Assembly (NCBI RefSeq): GCF_010727125.1
Contig: NZ_AP022564.1
Span: forward strand, 4,502,187 to 4,566,186
Length of the DNA: 64,000 nucleotides
Reading direction: 5' to 3'
Source: Mycolicibacter terrae
GTDB lineage: Bacteria; Actinomycetota; Actinomycetes; Mycobacteriales; Mycobacteriaceae
A model generated the notes under the pieces. The model was given only the letters and a program-made list of their open reading frames with translations, ran no database searches and was not told the DNA's origin. Shown piece by piece: positions 45,443 to 56,300 of this stretch (positions are counted from its first letter, which is position 1; every line of letters begins with the position of its first letter). The position numbers were made by a program, and so were the translations under genes.

Positions 45443-47758
45443 ATGCAGCTGGCGCTTCGCCCGTACGTCACACCCGGCGTCGTCATCGCGGGCGCCGCCC
45501 TCGTCGCGGTAAATGCGGCGGTCCCCACCGGGTTCGTACGCCCACCCGCTGAGGTCCGCCTGGCACTTCCTGCCGTCGAGCACCATCCCGTCGCGCTCAC
45601 CGCCGGACCGGACCTCCTGGGCCCGTGGGTCGACCTTTTCAACAACACCGCCACGAACCTGGCGGCGATGGGATCCGACAACGGCTGGGGCAATCTGCTC
45701 GAGCAGATCTTCACCGACCCGAGCTCGCTGTCGCGGCTCCCGGAGGTGTTCGACTTCCTGACTGAGCTGATGCCCTCGATCAGTGGCTCCGACCCGATCA
45801 TGGTTCTGCTCTCGCCGTTCCTGACCATCGGGATGGGGCTGATCGGCCCGCTGGTCACGGTCAACGACGCGATGCAGGACATCCTCAATCAGATCTTCAA
45901 TCCGACCGATCCGCTCGACCCGTTCGCGGCGATCTTCACGTCGTTCCCGCGACTGCTCGACGCGTGGCTGAACGGCACCAGCACCATCGATGTGGCCGGC
46001 ATCAGCATCCCCGCGTTCAACGGCATCCTGGTCCCGGGCCAGAACCTGGTCATCGACCTGACCGCCAGCGAGGCGGTCGACGGGCTCAACATCGGCGACC
46101 AGACCGTCGCCAGCCTGCTCGACCAGACCGGGATCGGCACGCTGTCGGTGGCGAACATGTTCACCGGCCTGTTGGACAGCCTGGGCCTGGGTGATCAGAC
46201 CCCGGTCGACGTTCTCGACACCCTCGGCCTCGGCGATCTGGAGATCGCCAGCGTGCTGACAACCCTTTTCGACGCGGTGGGGATCGGCAACCCCACCATC
46301 GCCGACATCATGGACCAGTTGGGCATCGGCGACGTCCAGGTCGCCGACCTCGCGATCGACTTGACCCACGCGCTGGGCTTCGACAACCCGACGATCGTCG
46401 ACCTCGCCGGCGACATCGGTGTGGCCGACCTGAAGCTGGCCGACCTCGGCATCGACGTGTTCAACGCGCTGGGCATCGGAGACCCGACCGTCAACGAGCT
46501 GCTCGGCGACATCGGCGCCGAGAACCTGACGCTGAACGGACTGCTGCAGACTGCGGTGGACGCGCTGGGCCTCGGCGGGCAGACCCCGGCGTCGCTGATC
46601 GACGCACTCGGGGGTGGCGACCTGACCACCCACGAGTTCATCACGACGCTGCTGGGCGGCCTGGGCCTGGGCGACCAGACCATGATGGACCTGCTGAGCC
46701 AGGCCGGTGTCGCCAACGCCGACATGAGCCAGATCATCATCAGCATCCTCGGGGATGCCGGCAACACCAACATGACCGACGTCCTCGACTTCACCGGCCT
46801 CGGCAGCGTCACGCTTGCGCAGGTCGTCCAGCTGATGGGCATCTACGACCTGTCGCTCGGCACCGTGCTCAACAACATGGCGAACCTCGGGATCACCGGG
46901 AACCTGACCATCAACGACATCCTGGTCGCGTCCGGTGCCTCACCGCTGGACAAGGGCGGTGACGCCTCCCTGGCCGATTCGCTCGCCAGCATGACCATCG
47001 GCGGAATGTTGGGCGACAGTGCCGACGCGCCGCTGAGCTCGCTGCTCGGCGACATGGGCACCCAGACGCTGGCCGAAGTCATTCAGGCCAACTTCAGTCA
47101 GACGTTGGGCGACATGCTCAGCCAGGCCGGCTACGCCGACATGACCCTCACCGAGCTGGTGCTGGCGAACATGCCCGACCAGCCCCTGTCGGAACTGTTC
47201 GGCGTCATGGGCAACACCACCCTGTCCGACCTGATCAACCAGCTGGTCCCCGCCGACCAGACCATCGTCGACATGCTCAACGAGTCGGGCATCGGCGACA
47301 TGCATCTGAGTGACCTGCTCAACCAGGCCTTCGGCGACCAGACCGTGGCCAACGCCCTGGACGACGGCGGCCTGGGCAGCATGCAACTCGACGACATCAT
47401 CAGGCAGGCGCTGGGTCCGCAGAGCGTCAACGACATGCTCAACGAGTTCGGTATCGGCGGCCAGTCGCTCAGTGACCTGTTCGACCAGTTCTTCGGCACC
47501 ACGACCCTCAGCGACGGTCTCATCGATCTGGGTCTGGGCACGCAGACCCTCAACGAGCTGATCGACTCGCTGTTCGGGACCTCGACGGTGAGTTCACTGC
47601 TCGGTGACTTCGGCACCCAGACCGTCGACGAGCTGCTGGCGTCGATGGGGCTCGGTGATCTCACGGTGATCAACGCCCAGATCGAAGAATTCTACGGCTC
47701 GCTCTCCTACTGGTTCGACGGCCTGGGGAACCAGATCGCGGCGGTGCTCGGTGGTTAA
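45443..47758 (+). CDS. Exported repeat protein A (32-residue GLGDQT repeats)
   Basis: The product is 771 residues. Two ATGs stand in tandem (45440, 45443); AGGAGA (45432-45437) is best placed for the second, which also matches protein B (MQxxLRPYVT). An N-terminal hydrophobic segment (residues 9-28) is a signal peptide or anchor. The region to about 205 (VALTAGPDLLGPWVDLFNN and on) is shared with protein B. From about 210 it consists of tandem units of about 32 residues, pattern GLGDQTPxDVLDTLGLGDLE plus a hydrophobic helix, giving a leucine/aspartate/glycine-rich solenoid. It ends SYWFDGLGNQIAAVLGG, similar to protein B. The N-terminus resembles exported mycobacterial proteins sometimes labelled GjpA-like porin; I hold that loosely. 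Export is inferred; function is unknown. Confidence 0.8.
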   Translation: MQLALRPYVTPGVVIAGAALVAVNAAVPTGFVRPPAEVRLALPAVEHHPVALTAGPDLLGPWVDLFNNTATNLAAMGSDNGWGNLLEQIFTDPSSLSRLPEVFDFLTELMPSISGSDPIMVLLSPFLTIGMGLIGPLVTVNDAMQDILNQIFNPTDPLDPFAAIFTSFPRLLDAWLNGTSTIDVAGISIPAFNGILVPGQNLVIDLTASEAVDGLNIGDQTVASLLDQTGIGTLSVANMFTGLLDSLGLGDQTPVDVLDTLGLGDLEIASVLTTLFDAVGIGNPTIADIMDQLGIGDVQVADLAIDLTHALGFDNPTIVDLAGDIGVADLKLADLGIDVFNALGIGDPTVNELLGDIGAENLTLNGLLQTAVDALGLGGQTPASLIDALGGGDLTTHEFITTLLGGLGLGDQTMMDLLSQAGVANADMSQIIISILGDAGNTNMTDVLDFTGLGSVTLAQVVQLMGIYDLSLGTVLNNMANLGITGNLTINDILVASGASPLDKGGDASLADSLASMTIGGMLGDSADAPLSSLLGDMGTQTLAEVIQANFSQTLGDMLSQAGYADMTLTELVLANMPDQPLSELFGVMGNTTLSDLINQLVPADQTIVDMLNESGIGDMHLSDLLNQAFGDQTVANALDDGGLGSMQLDDIIRQALGPQSVNDMLNEFGIGGQSLSDLFDQFFGTTTLSDGLIDLGLGTQTLNELIDSLFGTSTVSSLLGDFGTQTVDELLASMGLGDLTVINAQIEEFYGSLSYWFDGLGNQIAAVLGG

Positions 47759-47807
47759 GCGACCTGATCGGCAAAGCAACTTCGGAACGTCAGTCCGGGA
47801 GGGCCTC

Positions 47808-50217
47808 ATGCAGCAAACACTCCGTCCGTACGTCACGACAGGCCTGGCTGTCGTCGGCGTGGGTCTCATCGCGGTTCCGCCCGTGACCTCGAACCTGCCG
47901 CAGCTGCAGCATCAGCTCGCGACCGTCGAGCAACGGCCCGTCGCACTGACGGCGGACGGTGACTTCTTCTCGCCGTACACCGACCTGTTCAACCACACCA
48001 TCGCCAACCTGCAGGCGTTGAACCAGAACTCGGTCGACATGTTCGGCCTGCTGGAGCACATCTTCACCAACCCGCAGCAGGCGCTGGCCGGCATCCCTGA
48101 TGTCATCAACATCTTCACCAACGCGATGCCCACCATCGACGCGCAGCTGCTGCCGTTCCCGGCCGACATCAGCATCCAGCTGCCGCTGTGGATAAACTCG
48201 CTGCTCGCCGGAATCGGCCCGTGGGTAACGCTTTTCAACGCCATGCAGGACGTTCTGCGTGACGTCTTCGACTTCAGTGACCCGATGGGGGCGCTCTCCG
48301 CGCTGTTCGGTGCGCCGGCGACCCTGCTGGACGCCTTCCTCAACGGCAGCACCGGCCTCAACTACGGCGATCTCAGCATTCCGCTGTTCAACGGCCTGCT
48401 GACTCCCGGACAGCCGATCGATGCCAACTTCGACATCGGCAGCCTCGTCGAGATGTCCGGCTTCGGCGACACGAGCATCACCGAGCTGCTCACTCAGGCA
48501 GGCATCGGCGACATCCCGCTGGACACCCTGATCACCGACCTGCTCGACCAGGCCGGCTTCGGCCACATGACGCCGGTGGATCTGCTGAACGACTTCGGGA
48601 TCGGCACCGAGCCGCTGTCCGAACTGCTGATCGGTGTGTTCAACGAGGCCGGCATCGGTAACCCCACGATCGCCCAGCTGCTGACCGACCTCGGCGGCAT
48701 CAGCCCGGATGACTCGATCGCGAGCCTGCTGATCGCCCTGCTCAACGCCCCGGAAGTCGGGATCGGCAACCCCACCATCTCCGAGTTGATCCTGAGCCTC
48801 GTCGGCGGCGACGACCAGTCCGTGGGCGGCCTGATCAAGGACCTGCTCGGTGCCAGCGGCGGCGAATCACTGGCCAGCCTGGTCGATCCGACATGGACCG
48901 TCGGCGGCCTCATCACCGACGCGCTGGGCAACCCCGCTGACCGATCTGTTCGCGCAGTTGGGACTCGGCGACGTCAACATCGGCACCGGATTGGTCAGCG
49001 TCCTCGGCCCGATGGGCGAAGAGTCGCTGCTCAGCCTGCTCAACAGCGGCTTCCTCGGGCCGGACATCACCGGCGACACCGGGCTGCTCGACCTGCTCGC
49101 TTCGATGTTCCCCGGCGCCACCCTGGAAGAGCTGATGGCGGACTTCGGGACCATGACGCTCGGCCAGCTGATGGAGGAAATGCCGGCCGGGGAGGGCTTC
49201 CCCCCGGACACCATGATCGTCGACATCCGGCTGACCGAGCTGCTGTCGACCGTCTATCTCCCCGGCCAGACCATTCCGCTGGGCGACACGCCGTTGTCCC
49301 AGATCCCCGGTTTCCCCCCGGACATGGCGAGCCTGGTCGAGAAGGCCGGCAACCCCACCCTCAACGCGCTGCTGGGCACCAACACCGTCGGCGAAACCCT
49401 GCAGAACCTGGGCCTCTACGACGCCACCATGACCCAGCTCGTTCAGTCTGTGGGCCTCAGCGACTACGAGCTGGCGGTGCTGTTCCAGGGTCTGGGCAAC
49501 CTGAGCGGCAACGTCACGCTGGAAGAGTTCTTCACCGACCTGGGGTTCAACCCGACCCTGGCGCAGATCGTGGAAGGCCTCTTCCAGGGAATGGGCTTGG
49601 GCGACACCTCCGTGCTCACGCTCCTCGAGGACTGGGGGCTGGGCAGCATCGGTCTGCAGAACCTGATCGACGCCCTGGGCCTGCAGAACCTCGGCATCCA
49701 GGACATGCTCAACGACCTCGGCCTGAACAACATCGACCTGGACATGTTCATCGACCGACTCGGGTTGAGCGGCATCTCGATTGCCGGTTTGCTCAGCGGC
49801 CTGGGCCTGGACAACACGCACCTCGACGACTTCATCAACAGTCTGTTGGGCGGCGTTTCGATCGGCAGCATGCTGGATGGGCTGGGCCTCGATGAGGTGC
49901 ATCTCGACTCCTTCATCACCGACGTGATGACCAGTGTGTTGGGCGACCCGACCCTGGGCACGTTGCTGGGCTGGCTGGGCCTGGACAACTACGACCTGGA
50001 CACCATCGTCGGCAACCTCGGACTCGATGGCGTGACGCTCAATTCGCTGCTCACCGATCTCGGCATCGGCAGCCTCGACATCAACGGCCTGGTCGATGGT
50101 CTGGGTCTTTCCGACCTGGGCCTGCTGAGCATCAACGGCGACTTCTTCGGGATGGCTGCCGAGTGGCTCAACGACATTCCGAACCAGATCGCCGCGGCGC
50201 TGGGCTTCCCAGGCTGA
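47808..50217 (+). CDS. Exported repeat protein B, paralogue of A, one frameshift
   Basis: The product is about 802 residues if corrected. The start at the ATG at 47808 follows GGAGGG, 49 bp after gene A. The signal segment (MQQTLRPYVTTGLAVVGVGL) and the domain to about residue 200 parallel protein A (e.g. LFNAMQDVLRDVF, SIPLFNGLLTPGQ). Then come the same GLGDxxxxxLL-type repeats, ending EWLNDIPNQIAAALGFPG. At about 48935 the frame breaks: AACCCCGCTGACC should read as NPLT, so one extra C is present. The downstream part (to 50217) is in the shifted frame and clearly continues the repeats (LGLGDVNIGTGLV). A and B form an operon with the PGRS gene 89 bp downstream. Confidence 0.78.
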
Positions 50218-50306
50218 CCCTGCGCAGCAGGTGAGCCGCCGTAACCAGAACTGAATTGACAGACAGAGCTAGCACAACTGTGGGCCACACAGATAGGAAA
50301 ACCCAA

Positions 50307-53300
50307 ATGGCAGTAGGGCGTAACACTTCAGGCAACGGTCAGCAGGGTCGGCGTGGCCGACGACTGCTGGGAGCCGGCAGTGCGGTTGGGGCGTTTTTGG
50401 CGTTTGGGTTGGGGCCGTTGTCGGCGGCGCCTGCTGCGCATGCTGATGAGTTGGATTGGGTTGTTGATCTGCTCGGTTCGGATTTGGCTGGGGCGCTGGG
50501 GGATTTGGGTCAGGCGTCGTCGTGGGAGACGTTGTTTGATGCGGGTTCGTGGGAGCCGTTGTTGGCCAATGTGGGGTTGAGTTTTGATGCCTCGGTGGCG
50601 GAGTTGCCGGGTTCGGCGGCTGCTGATGACTGGTTTGGTTCGTTGTTCTACACGCCGTTGCATGACTTGGGGCAGCAGTTTATTTTGAGTCCCTTTGGCG
50701 CTGAGGTCAGTTCGTTTGTCAACATGTTCGGTTTCGGTCAGGTGTTGATCGGTAACGGTGTTGACGGTGTGGATGGCGGGACGCTGGCTGATGCTGCTGG
50801 TGGGGCTGGTGGTTTGTGGTTCGGCGATGGTGGTGCTGGTGGTACCTCTGCTGAGGGCTTTGGTGGTGTGGGTGGCTCGGCGGGGATGTTCGGCGATGGT
50901 GGCGCCGGTGGTGCGGGTCTTGATGGTGGCGACGGCGGTGCTGGTGGTGCCGGTGGCTGGTGGATGGGTGTCGGCGGTGATGGTGGTGCTGGTGGTGCCG
51001 GCATCGATGGTGGTGCTGGTGGCAATGGTGGTGCCGGCGGTGCGGGTATCGGCTTTATGTATGGCGTGGGCGGCAATGGTGGCCTGGGTGGCGATGGTGC
51101 GGTGGGGGCGGCCGGTGCGGTGGGTTTGGCCGGGCTTGATGGTGGGTTGGGTCAGGCTGGTGGCGCCGGTGGTAATGGTGGTGCCGGGGGTAAGGGTTCG
51201 TGGCTGATCGGTTCCGGTGGTAACGGTGGTGCCGGTGGTCAGGGCGCCAACGGTGGTGCCGGTGGTGCCGGCGGTGTCGGGGTCGATGCCGATGAGGCCG
51301 GTGCTGATGGCGGTGCTGCCGGTGATGGTGGCGATGGTGGTATCGGTGGTGCCGGTGGCGCTGCGGGTGCTGGTGGTGCCGGTGGTCTGATCGGTTCGGC
51401 GGGGCTGACGGGTGTCGGCGGCAATGGCGGCAATGGTGGTGCTGCCGGTGTCGGTGGCAATGGTGGTGCTGGTGCCGACGGTGATGCGCTCACTGTCGAT
51501 GGTGGTGACGGTGGGCGTGGTGGTGACGCCGGTGTTGCCGGTGCCGGTGGTGCTGGTGGTTCTGGTGGTGGGGTTGCCGGTGGTGCGGGTGTGGCGGCGA
51601 CCGGTGGTGGTAACGGTGGTGCCGGTGGTGACGGGTTCTCGGCGACGGTGGCTGGGGACTCCGGTGGTGCTGGTGGTGCTGGTGGCGACGGCGGCAACAT
51701 GGGCAATGGTGGTGCCGGTGGTGCTGGTGGTGATGGTGCGGTCGGGTTGGCCGGCACGACCGAGGCCGGCGGTGATGGCACGCAGGGCGCGATCGGTGGT
51801 AACGGCGGTGCCGGTGGTGCCGGTGGTGCTGGTGGCGCGTTGGCCGGTGATGGTGGCGATGGTGGTGCTGGTGGTCGTGGTGGCACTGGTGGTGTCGGTG
51901 GTGCTGGTGCTGATGGGTTGGCGGGTGCCGATGCGGTGGTCGGTTCCGGCGATGACGGTGGTGATGGTGGTGATGCGACCAGTACCGCCGGCAATGGTGG
52001 CGATGGTGGTGCTGGTGGCGCTGGTGGTGTCGGTGGTGCTTCGGTGCACGGCAATGCCGGTGTTCATGGTGTTGGTGGTGTTGGTGGTGATGGTGGTGCT
52101 GGTGGTGCGGCGGGCAATGGTGGTACCGGTGGTGCGGGTGCCGGTGGTGGTACCGGCGCGGCGGCCGGCGCCGGAGGCAAGGGCGGCAGCGCGGCGGACG
52201 CCGTCGCCGGCACGGGTGGTGCCGGTGGCGCCGGGGGCGCCAGCGGCTCGGGCCAGGCGGCTTCGGGTAGCGCAGGTGCTGACGGCGCGGCAGGAAACGG
52301 CGGCAATGGTGGTGTCGGCGGCGACGGTCAGCTGCTCGGCGACGGCACCGTGCAGGCCGGCGGCCGCGGCGGCGACGGCGGTGACGCCGGCACGGACGGT
52401 GACGGCGGTAACGGTGGCGCCGGCGGCCAGGGCGCAACCGGCCAGAGTGGCACCACCAATGTCAGCGGCAACGGCACCTCGGGTTCGACCGGCGGCGCCG
52501 GTGGCGAGGGTGGCACCGGTGGCGCCGGTGGCACCAACTCGGGCAACGGCGGCGCCGGTGGCGCTGGCGGCGTAGGCGGCACCGGCGGAGGCGGGGGCCA
52601 CGGCTACGACGGCGACGAGGGACTCGACGCCGAGGCGGGCAGCGGCGATAACGGTGGCGCCGGCGTCGACGCCGGCAGCGGCGGTGACGGCGGGGCCGGT
52701 GGTGTCGGTGGACAGGGCGGCGCCGGTGGCGTCGCGACCGCGGGCATCGCAGGCGTCCAGGGCGACGGTGGCGCGGGCGGTGTCGGCGGTGCGGCCGGTA
52801 ACGCCGGTAACGGTGGTAACGGTGGCGACGGCGCGGGTGGCGGCAACAACGCCACGGCCGGATCCGGCGGGCAGGGCGGCCAGGGCGGTAACCGCGGTAC
52901 GGCCGGCTCCGGTGGCGCCGGCGGTTGGAACGCCGACCACACCACTCAGGCCGAGCAGGGAGCGACCGGTGCGGAGGCCATCGGCGGCCACGGCGGCGCG
53001 GGTGGCCGCGGTGGCGACGGCGAGCTGCTTGCCGGCGACGTCACCCAGGCCGGTGGCACCGGTGGTAACGGCGGCGCGGCCGGTAACGACGGCGATGGTG
53101 GTGTCGGCGGCGACGGTAACGGCGTCGCGGGAGTCGACAGCACCACCGTGGGCCTCGACGGAACGACCGGTGGGGCCGGTTCGGCGGGCGGTACCGGTGG
53201 CCAAGGTGGTGCCGGTGGAGCGAACTCCGGCAACGGCGGCGACGGTGGCGCCGGGGGTCAGGGTGGCGCCGGTGGTAACGGTGGTGAGCCCCAAGCCGAC

Positions 53301-56300
53301 ACCTACGACGGCGCCGGCGGTAACGGCGGTGGCGCAGGTGCCGGTGGCGCGGGCGGCAACGGTGGCGCCGGCGGTGTGGCGGCGGCCGGGACCGGTGGCG
53401 CCGGTGGTGCGGCGGGTAGCGGCGGCAATGCCGGAACTGCCCAGCAGGGCGGCCAGGGCGGTGGTGCCGGCGGCGCAGCCAACGCCGGTAGCGGCGGTAA
53501 CGGCGGCGACGGTGCCGTCGGTGGTGCGGCAGGTACCGCCGGGGTCGGCGGCCTGGGCGTCACCGGGGGCGCCGCTGGTGCCGAGGGCACCGACGGCAGC
53601 AACACCGACGGCGCCGACGGCGGTCGCGGCGGTGACGGCTGGGGTCTGATCACCGGGACCGACATCGGACAAGGCGGCGGTGCGGGCGGCCAGGGCGGTA
53701 ACGCCGGCGCGGTCGGCAACGGCGGCGCCGGTGGCACCGGTGGCACCGGTGCGACCGTCGACGGCATCACCGACGTCGACGGCAACGGCACCGACGGGTA
53801 CGTCGGCGGTGTCGGCGGCGACGGTGGCCAGGGTGGTGCCGGTGGCACCACCTCCGGTAACGGTGGCGCGGGCGGTGTCGGCGGTATCGGCGGACAGGGT
53901 GGCGCCGGTGGCGCGGGCGCGGATGCCACGGTGGCCGACACCGACGGCGGAAACGGCGGCAACGCCGGGGCCGGCGGCATGGGCGGCAACGGCGGCCAGG
54001 GCGGCACGGCGACCAACGGCACCGGTGGCGCCGGCGGCAACTCCGGCTACGGCGGAAACGGCGGCATCGCCGGCGCCGGGGGCAAGGGTCTCGGTGGCGG
54101 CGGCGGTGTGACCGCCGGTAATGGTGGTCACGGCGACGGCGCGCTCGGGGCCTCGACCGGTCAGGTGGGTGCCGGTGGAACCGGCACCACTAACGGTGCC
54201 AGCGGTACCGCCGGCCTGGACGGCATCGCCAGCGACGGCGGCGTCGGCGGCCAGGGCGGTGACGGCGCGGGCCTGATCAGCGCAACCAACACCGGCCAGG
54301 GCGGCGGTAACGGTGGTGTGGGTGGCAACGCGGCAGCGATCGGCAACGGTGGCGCCGGCGGTGCGGGTGGCGTCGGCGCGACCGTGGACGGCATCACCGA
54401 CATCAACGGCAACGGCACCGCGGGCGCGATCGGTGGAGCCGGGGGTAACGGTGGTACCGGTGGCCTCGGTGGCAGCACCTCCGGTAACGGTGGCGCCGGT
54501 GGCGCCGGCGGGTCCGGCGAGAACGGTGCCGGCGGCGCGGGCGCGGACGCGACTGTCGCGGACACCGCGGGCGGCAACGGCGGCAACGCGGCGGCCGGCG
54601 GCGTGGGCGGTAACGGCGGCCAGGGTGGCGAGGCCAGCGCCGGCACCGGTGGTGTCGGCGGCGACGCCGGCGACGGTGGTGCCGGTGGTGCGGCCGGCGT
54701 CGGTGGCACCGGTCTCGGCGGCGGCGGCGGCGCCAACGCCGGCGCGGGCGGCTCGGGCGGCAACGGCGCCGATGGCGCTGCGGCCGGTACCGCGGGCATC
54801 GGCGGCACCGGTACGGCAGGCGACGGCGCGGTCGGCAACGACGGCGCGGCCGGACTCGGCAGTGACGGCGGCGCCGGCGGAAACGGTGGCGTCGGTCAAG
54901 GCGTGATCGGAGCCACCGACATCGGCCAGGGCGGCGGCACCGGCGGCCACGGCGGTAACGCCGCATTGGCCGGCAACGGCGGCGCCGGAGGAACCGGCGG
55001 GGCCGGCGCGGAAGGCGCTGCCGGCATCACCGATGGTGACGGCAACGGCACCAACGGGATTCACGGTGGCGCCGGCGGCATCGGCGGTGTCGGTGGCGCG
55101 GGTGGTACCGCTGTCGGCAACGGTGGCGCGGGCGGTGCCGGAGGCGCGGGCGGCGCCGGCGGTAACGCCGGTCACGGCGCTGAGGGCATCAGCGGCGCCC
55201 GGTCACTGCCGGGAGCGGAATGTCCGGTGCCGACGGCACCGACGGCGGCAACGGCGGCATCGGCGGTAACGGCGGCATCGGCGGTGACGGCGGGGCCGGT
55301 GGCACCGCCAGCAACGGCGACCAGGGCGCGAACGGCGCCGGCGGCGTCGGCGGCAACGCCGGAAACGCCGGAAACGCCGGTAATGGCGGCCGCGGCGCCG
55401 ACGGTACCGGCGGCGGCAACGGTGCTGTCGCAGGCTCCGGCGGCAATGGCGGCGCCGGCGGCGATCGCGGCGCAGCGGGTACGGCCGGCGCAGGCGGCTG
55501 GGATTCCAGCCCCACCACCCAGGCGGCCGGCGGAACCGCCGGTACGGCAGCCGTCGGCGGCAACGGCGGCGCGGGCGGCAAGGGCGGCACGGGTCTGCTT
55601 CTGGGCGACGGCACCGCGCAACTCGGCGGCGGCGGCGGTAACGGCGGTGACGCCGGAACGATCGGCAACGGTGGTGCGGGTGGCAACGGTGGCGCCAGCG
55701 GCCGGTGCGGTCGGCTCGGTGGCGACCGCCAACAGCGGAACCGGCGGCAACAGCGCGGCCGGTGGTAACGCCGGCAGCGGCGGCAAGGGCGGCTCGATCT
55801 CCGGCAACGGCGGTCTGGGCGGCGTCGGTGGAGCCGGTGGCAACGGCGGTGCGGGTGGCGCCGGCATCCAGGGCATCGCGGGCAACGATGCTGTTGCGGG
55901 CAGTGGTGGCAACGGCACCGACGGCACACCGACGGCGGTAACGGCGGTAACGGCGGCGTCGGCGGCGCCGGCGGCAACGGTGGTCAGGGCGGTTCTGCCA
56001 CCAACGGCACCGCCGGCTCCAACGGCAGCGGCGGAATCGGTGGTAACGGCGGGGCCTCAGGTGCCGCGGGTAACGGCGGCCACGGCGGCGCCGGCGCCGG
56101 CGGTGGCATAACGACACCGCCGGGCACGGCGGCAATGGCGGCACCGGCGGTGACCGCGGTGTCGGCGGTGCCGCTGGCAAGGGCAGCGAACGGTGACGGC
56201 CTCACCTATCGCGCTGCCGGCGCGGTCGGGGCGGACGGCGGCGGCGGCAACGGCGGCAACGGTGGTGCCGGTGGCCACGGCGCACTGCTCGCCGACGGGT

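Noticed and set aside
55220..55768. Independent small PGRS gene
   Set aside because: It is the in-phase continuation of PGRS gene 5 after a frame break near 55200 and has no signal peptide or ribosome site.
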